A stretch of 64,000 bases of DNA from Streptomyces sp. NRRL F-5122 (GTDB lineage: Bacteria; Actinomycetota; Actinomycetes; Streptomycetales; Streptomycetaceae): NCBI RefSeq assembly GCF_001507435.1, contig NZ_LMWH01000105.1:62001-126000 (forward strand), written 5' to 3'. Within the stretch, counting starts at the first letter, position 1. Each line of letters starts with the position of its first letter. The notes beneath the pieces were generated by a model, which did not search any database, was not told the DNA's origin, and saw only the letters and a list, made by a program, of their open reading frames with translations. The position numbers and the translations under genes were made by a program. This document shows, in pieces, positions 59,489 to 64,000 of this stretch.

Positions 59489-60594
59489 AGCTCGAACGCG
59501 CCGAGATCGTCCATGTGGCGATCCCGCTGGTCGCCCCGTTCCGCACCTCCTTCGGGACCATGACCACGAAGGACACCTTCCTGCTCCATGTGGTCACCGA
59601 CGCCGCCGAGGGGTGGTCCGAGTTCGCCGCCGACCCTGAACCGCGGTACTGCCCGGAGTTCGTGGCCGGCGCCGAGATCGTCCTGCGCGACTTCCTGCTG
59701 CCGCGCGTGGCGGCCCTGCCCCGGCTGACGGCCCCCGCCCTCGCCCCTGCGCTGGCGTCGGTCAAGGGGCATGAGCTGGCCAAGGCCGCCCTGGAGACGG
59801 CCGTCCTCGACGCGGAGCTGCGCGCGTACGGGATGTCGCTCGCGACCTATCTGGGGGCCGTGCGGGACCGGGTGCCGGCCGGAGTGTCGGTCGGCATCAG
59901 GGACTCCGTGCCCGAGCTCCTGGACGACGTCGAGCGCTACCTCGCCGAGGGCTACGTCCGGATCAAGCTGAAGATCGAACCGGGCTGGGACCTGGCACCC
60001 GTCCGGGCCGTGCGCGAGCGGTTCGGCGACGAACTGCCGCTCCAGGTCGACGCGAACACCGCCTACCGGCTCGCCGACGCCGAGCACCTGCGGAAACTGG
60101 ACGCGTTCGGGCTGCTGCTCGTCGAGGAGCCTCTCGAGGAGAACAACCTGCACGCCCACGCCCTGCTCCAGCAGCGCCTCACCACCCCCGTCTGCCTGGA
60201 CGAGTCCCTGCACAACGCCCGTGACACGGCCTCCGCGATCGCCATGGGCGCCTGCCGGGTCGTCAATGTGAAGCCGGCGCGGGTCGGCGGTTATCTGGAG
60301 GCGCGCCGCGTGCACGACGTGGCCCATGCGCACGGGGTGCCGGTGTGGTGCGGCGGCATGCTCGAGACAGGCATCGGCCGCGCCGCCAACCTGGCCCTGG
60401 CGGCCCTGCCCGGCTGTACCCTCCCCGGGGACACCTCGGCGTCCGCACGCTATTTCGCCGAGGACCTGACCGAGCCCTTCGTGCTGCGGGACGGCCATCT
60501 CCCGGTGCCCTCCGCCCCGGGGATCGGCGTGGAGCCGCTCCCGGAGGCCCTGCGGCGCTTCACCACCGGGCGGAGCGGCCTGTACGGGGGCTGA
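59485..60594 (+). CDS. N-succinyl/N-acylamino acid racemase (MenC-like enolase superfamily)
   Basis: 369 residues. The catalytic lysines K163 (IKLKIEP) and K263 (NVKPARVGG) and metal ligand D189 (VDANT) carry the same numbers as in the Amycolatopsis enzyme. Other ligands lie in EEPLEE and DESLHN. Members racemise N-acylamino acids and often also have o-succinylbenzoate synthase activity. With a succinyltransferase and a PucR regulator beside it, conversion of D-amino acids is more likely than menaquinone synthesis, since Streptomyces make menaquinone by the futalosine route (family knowledge). Confidence 0.88.
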   Translation: MKLERAEIVHVAIPLVAPFRTSFGTMTTKDTFLLHVVTDAAEGWSEFAADPEPRYCPEFVAGAEIVLRDFLLPRVAALPRLTAPALAPALASVKGHELAKAALETAVLDAELRAYGMSLATYLGAVRDRVPAGVSVGIRDSVPELLDDVERYLAEGYVRIKLKIEPGWDLAPVRAVRERFGDELPLQVDANTAYRLADAEHLRKLDAFGLLLVEEPLEENNLHAHALLQQRLTTPVCLDESLHNARDTASAIAMGACRVVNVKPARVGGYLEARRVHDVAHAHGVPVWCGGMLETGIGRAANLALAALPGCTLPGDTSASARYFAEDLTEPFVLRDGHLPVPSAPGIGVEPLPEALRRFTTGRSGLYGG

Positions 60595-60638
60595 CCGGCA
60601 GGGGCTGACCGGCACCCGGCCGGACGCCACCGTCACGT

Positions 60639-60644
60639 TAGATT
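60639..60644 (+). promoter_or_regulatory. -10 element of the Lon-domain gene (leaderless)
   Basis: TAGATT ends 6 nt before the GTG. Confidence 0.4.
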
Positions 60645-60650
60645 GATCCC

Positions 60651-61442
60651 GTGCTCTCTCGTCTCTCGCGTCCCAAGGCCGTCGCCGTCTGCGCCCTGCC
60701 CGCGGCGGCCCTGTTCGCCACGGCCGCGGCCGCGCCGCTGCCGTTCTCCGTGGCGCAGCCGGGGCTGACGGCCAACGTCCTCGGTGCGAACAAGGGCGCT
60801 CCCGTGATCACGGTCAGCGGTACGCCCACCCGCACGACGTCCGGCCAGCTGCGGATGACGACGATCGAGGCGACGGGTCCCGACGCGCACGTCTCGCTCG
60901 GCGACGTGGTCGACGGCTGGCTCCGCACGGACCGCGCGGTGCTGCCGCGCGACGCGGTCTACCCGAGCGGTGACACCGTCAAGGAGATCGAGCAGCACAA
61001 CTCCGAGCAGATGAGGCAGTCCCAGGACGCGGCGACCCGGGCGGCGCTGAAGTACCTGGGCCTGAGCGACAAGAACGTCAAGGTCACCCTGAAGCTCGCG
61101 GACGTGGGCGGGCCGAGTGCGGGCCTGCTGTTCACGCTCGGGATCATCGACAAGCTGCACGGCGACGGCACCGGCGGCGACCTCACGGGAGGCCGCACCG
61201 TCGCCGGCACGGGGACCATCGACGACGCGGGCAACGTGGGGGCCGTCGGCGGTGTCGCGCTCAAGACGCAGGCCGCCCGCCGTGACGGCGCGACGGTGTT
61301 CCTGGTCCCGAAGGCGGAGTGCCCCGACGCCAAGGCGGAGCTGCCGAAGGGGCTCAGACTGGTTCCGGTGACCACGCTGGACGGCGCGGTCGACGCCCTG
61401 GTGGCGCTCGAGCGGGGGAAGGGCTCGGTGCCGAGCTGCTAG
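60651..61442 (+). CDS. Secreted Lon-type (S16) serine protease, short YlbL-like
   Basis: 263 residues. The N-terminal hydrophobic segment (AVAVCALPAAALFATAAAAPL) exports or anchors it. The C-terminal half is a Lon proteolytic domain with S156 in GGPSAGLLF and K205 in VALKTQAA as the Ser-Lys dyad. YlbL homologues usually carry a PDZ domain between the N-terminal part and the Lon domain; it is missing here. The GTG follows a TAGATT hexamer by 6 nt and has no ribosome binding site, so it is likely leaderless. Substrate unknown. Confidence 0.85.
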   Translation: MLSRLSRPKAVAVCALPAAALFATAAAAPLPFSVAQPGLTANVLGANKGAPVITVSGTPTRTTSGQLRMTTIEATGPDAHVSLGDVVDGWLRTDRAVLPRDAVYPSGDTVKEIEQHNSEQMRQSQDAATRAALKYLGLSDKNVKVTLKLADVGGPSAGLLFTLGIIDKLHGDGTGGDLTGGRTVAGTGTIDDAGNVGAVGGVALKTQAARRDGATVFLVPKAECPDAKAELPKGLRLVPVTTLDGAVDALVALERGKGSVPSC

Positions 61443-61491
61443 CCGGCGGCGGTGACGGGCGGGTCCTCGGCGCCCGGCGCCCGCGGGGCCC

Positions 61492-62291
61492 TCAGTCCCG
61501 CTCCCCGAAGCGGGGCCGCACCAGCAGTTCCGCCACCGACACCAGCCAGTCGAGCAGCAGCGCGAGCGCCATCGTGAGGATGGAACCGAGGACCAGCACC
61601 GGCAGGCAGTGACGGGTGAGCCCGGTGGTGACCAGTACGCCCAGACCGCCGCCGCCCCCGAGGGCCGCCAGCGTCACCGTGCCGACGTTCAGGACCAGGG
61701 CCGTGCGCACGCCGGCCAGAATCAGCGGGACGGCCGCGGGCAGTTCCACCCGGGCCAGTACGCCCAACGGGGACATGCCGAGGCCGCGCGCGGCCTTCAG
61801 GAGCGCCGGATCGTTCGCCGCGAGTCCCGCGATCGTGGTCGCCAGCACCGGCAGGACGGCGTAGACGACCACGCCGAGCAGGACCGCCTTCGGGCCGGTG
61901 CCGAGCCAGAGCACCGGCAGCGCCAGCAGACCGAGCGCGGGAACCGCACGGCCCAGGGTCGCGATCGTCAGGGCCACGGGCGTGGCCCTCCGCAGCGACG
62001 CACGGGTGAGCAGGATGCCCAGCGGGATCGCGACGACCAGCACCAGGACCGTGGCGATCGCGGTCAGTTCGAGGTGCTGCCACAACGCTCGCGTGACCCT
62101 GCCGTGCGCCATGGCGTTCCGGGCGACGGGGTCCAGACGGGCGCGCCGGAACAGGACGAGGGTCGTCAGCAGGGCGATCACCAGCGCCAGGGGCAGGCAG
62201 GTCAGCTTCTGCCAGGAGATCCAGGGCGTCGCCGGAGGACTCGGCCGGACCGGCATCCTGGCCTTCTTCTTCTCCCTCACCTGGGACGTGG

Positions 62292-62295
<4 letters not shown>
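61492..62295 (-). CDS. ABC transporter permease, glycine betaine/choline (OpuC) type
   Basis: 267 residues with about six TM helices and the permease loop KAARGLGMSPLGVLARVELPAAVPLILAGVRTA, characteristic of osmoprotectant importers. The GTG overlaps the stop of the upstream broken permease gene and follows GGAGAGG. The matching ATPase and binding protein genes are absent from the window, so it is probably a leftover without function. Confidence 0.8.

Positions 62296-64000
<1,705 letters not shown>

Overview
The window is high-GC chromosomal DNA of a Streptomyces. The case rests on codon use, frequent GTG starts, the tmRNA tag ANTKRDSSQQAFALAA, and a gene order (kinase, prfB, ftsE, ftsX, smpB, ssrA ... 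narK, nnaR, sigU-like, HelD-like, malic enzyme, HU, murA, yqgE ... hpd) that, from memory, matches the conserved core around SCO2973 to SCO2927 of S. coelicolor. The species cannot be fixed from sequence alone.

Layout. 1-7850: Ser/Thr kinase tail, RF2, a repeat-rich LAXTG surface protein, ftsEX, a C-terminal processing protease, smpB and tmRNA. 8027-17323: a six-gene minus-strand operon (sugar-binding lipoprotein, two permeases, GH31 alpha-xylosidase, LacI regulator, secreted GH3 enzyme), probably for xylosylated glucans, with palindromic LacI-type operators upstream. 17642-23665: MFS exporter and divergent LysR, then nitrate transporter narK and the HemD/winged-helix regulator nnaR behind a GlnR-like box, then a CGNR protein. 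24277-30629: ECF sigma/anti-sigma pair, HelD-like helicase, a strongly structured candidate small RNA, malic enzyme and HU. 30821-38320: murA, yqgE, a small zinc protein, then a sugar ABC importer plus GH20 hexosaminidase with a DasR-type site upstream. 38600-43372: a coupled three-subunit molybdenum hydroxylase with eroded active-site motifs plus a tiny membrane protein. 43559-48027: tandem SUKH protein, formamidase operon (fmdB-like, amiS/ureI-like, fmdA), small Cys-rich protein. 48092-52132: decayed 4-kb integrated element at tRNA-Cys. 52136-64000: tRNA-Cys, MFS exporter, DEAH helicase, IclR, PucR, GNAT plus N-acylamino acid racemase, Lon-type secreted protease, a broken betaine-type ABC transporter, AsnC/Lrp regulator and hpd (cut by the window end).

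Shared themes. The two sugar importers lack their own ATPase, as expected where MsiK serves many importers. Nitrogen functions recur (narK/nnaR, formamidase, racemase). Many operons use GTGA or ATGA overlaps, and several genes have a -10 hexamer 6-7 nt before the start codon, implying leaderless transcripts. The least explained items are the RNA at 28226-28358, the altered molybdenum enzyme, and the tRNA-Cys element scar with its degenerate tRNA copy.
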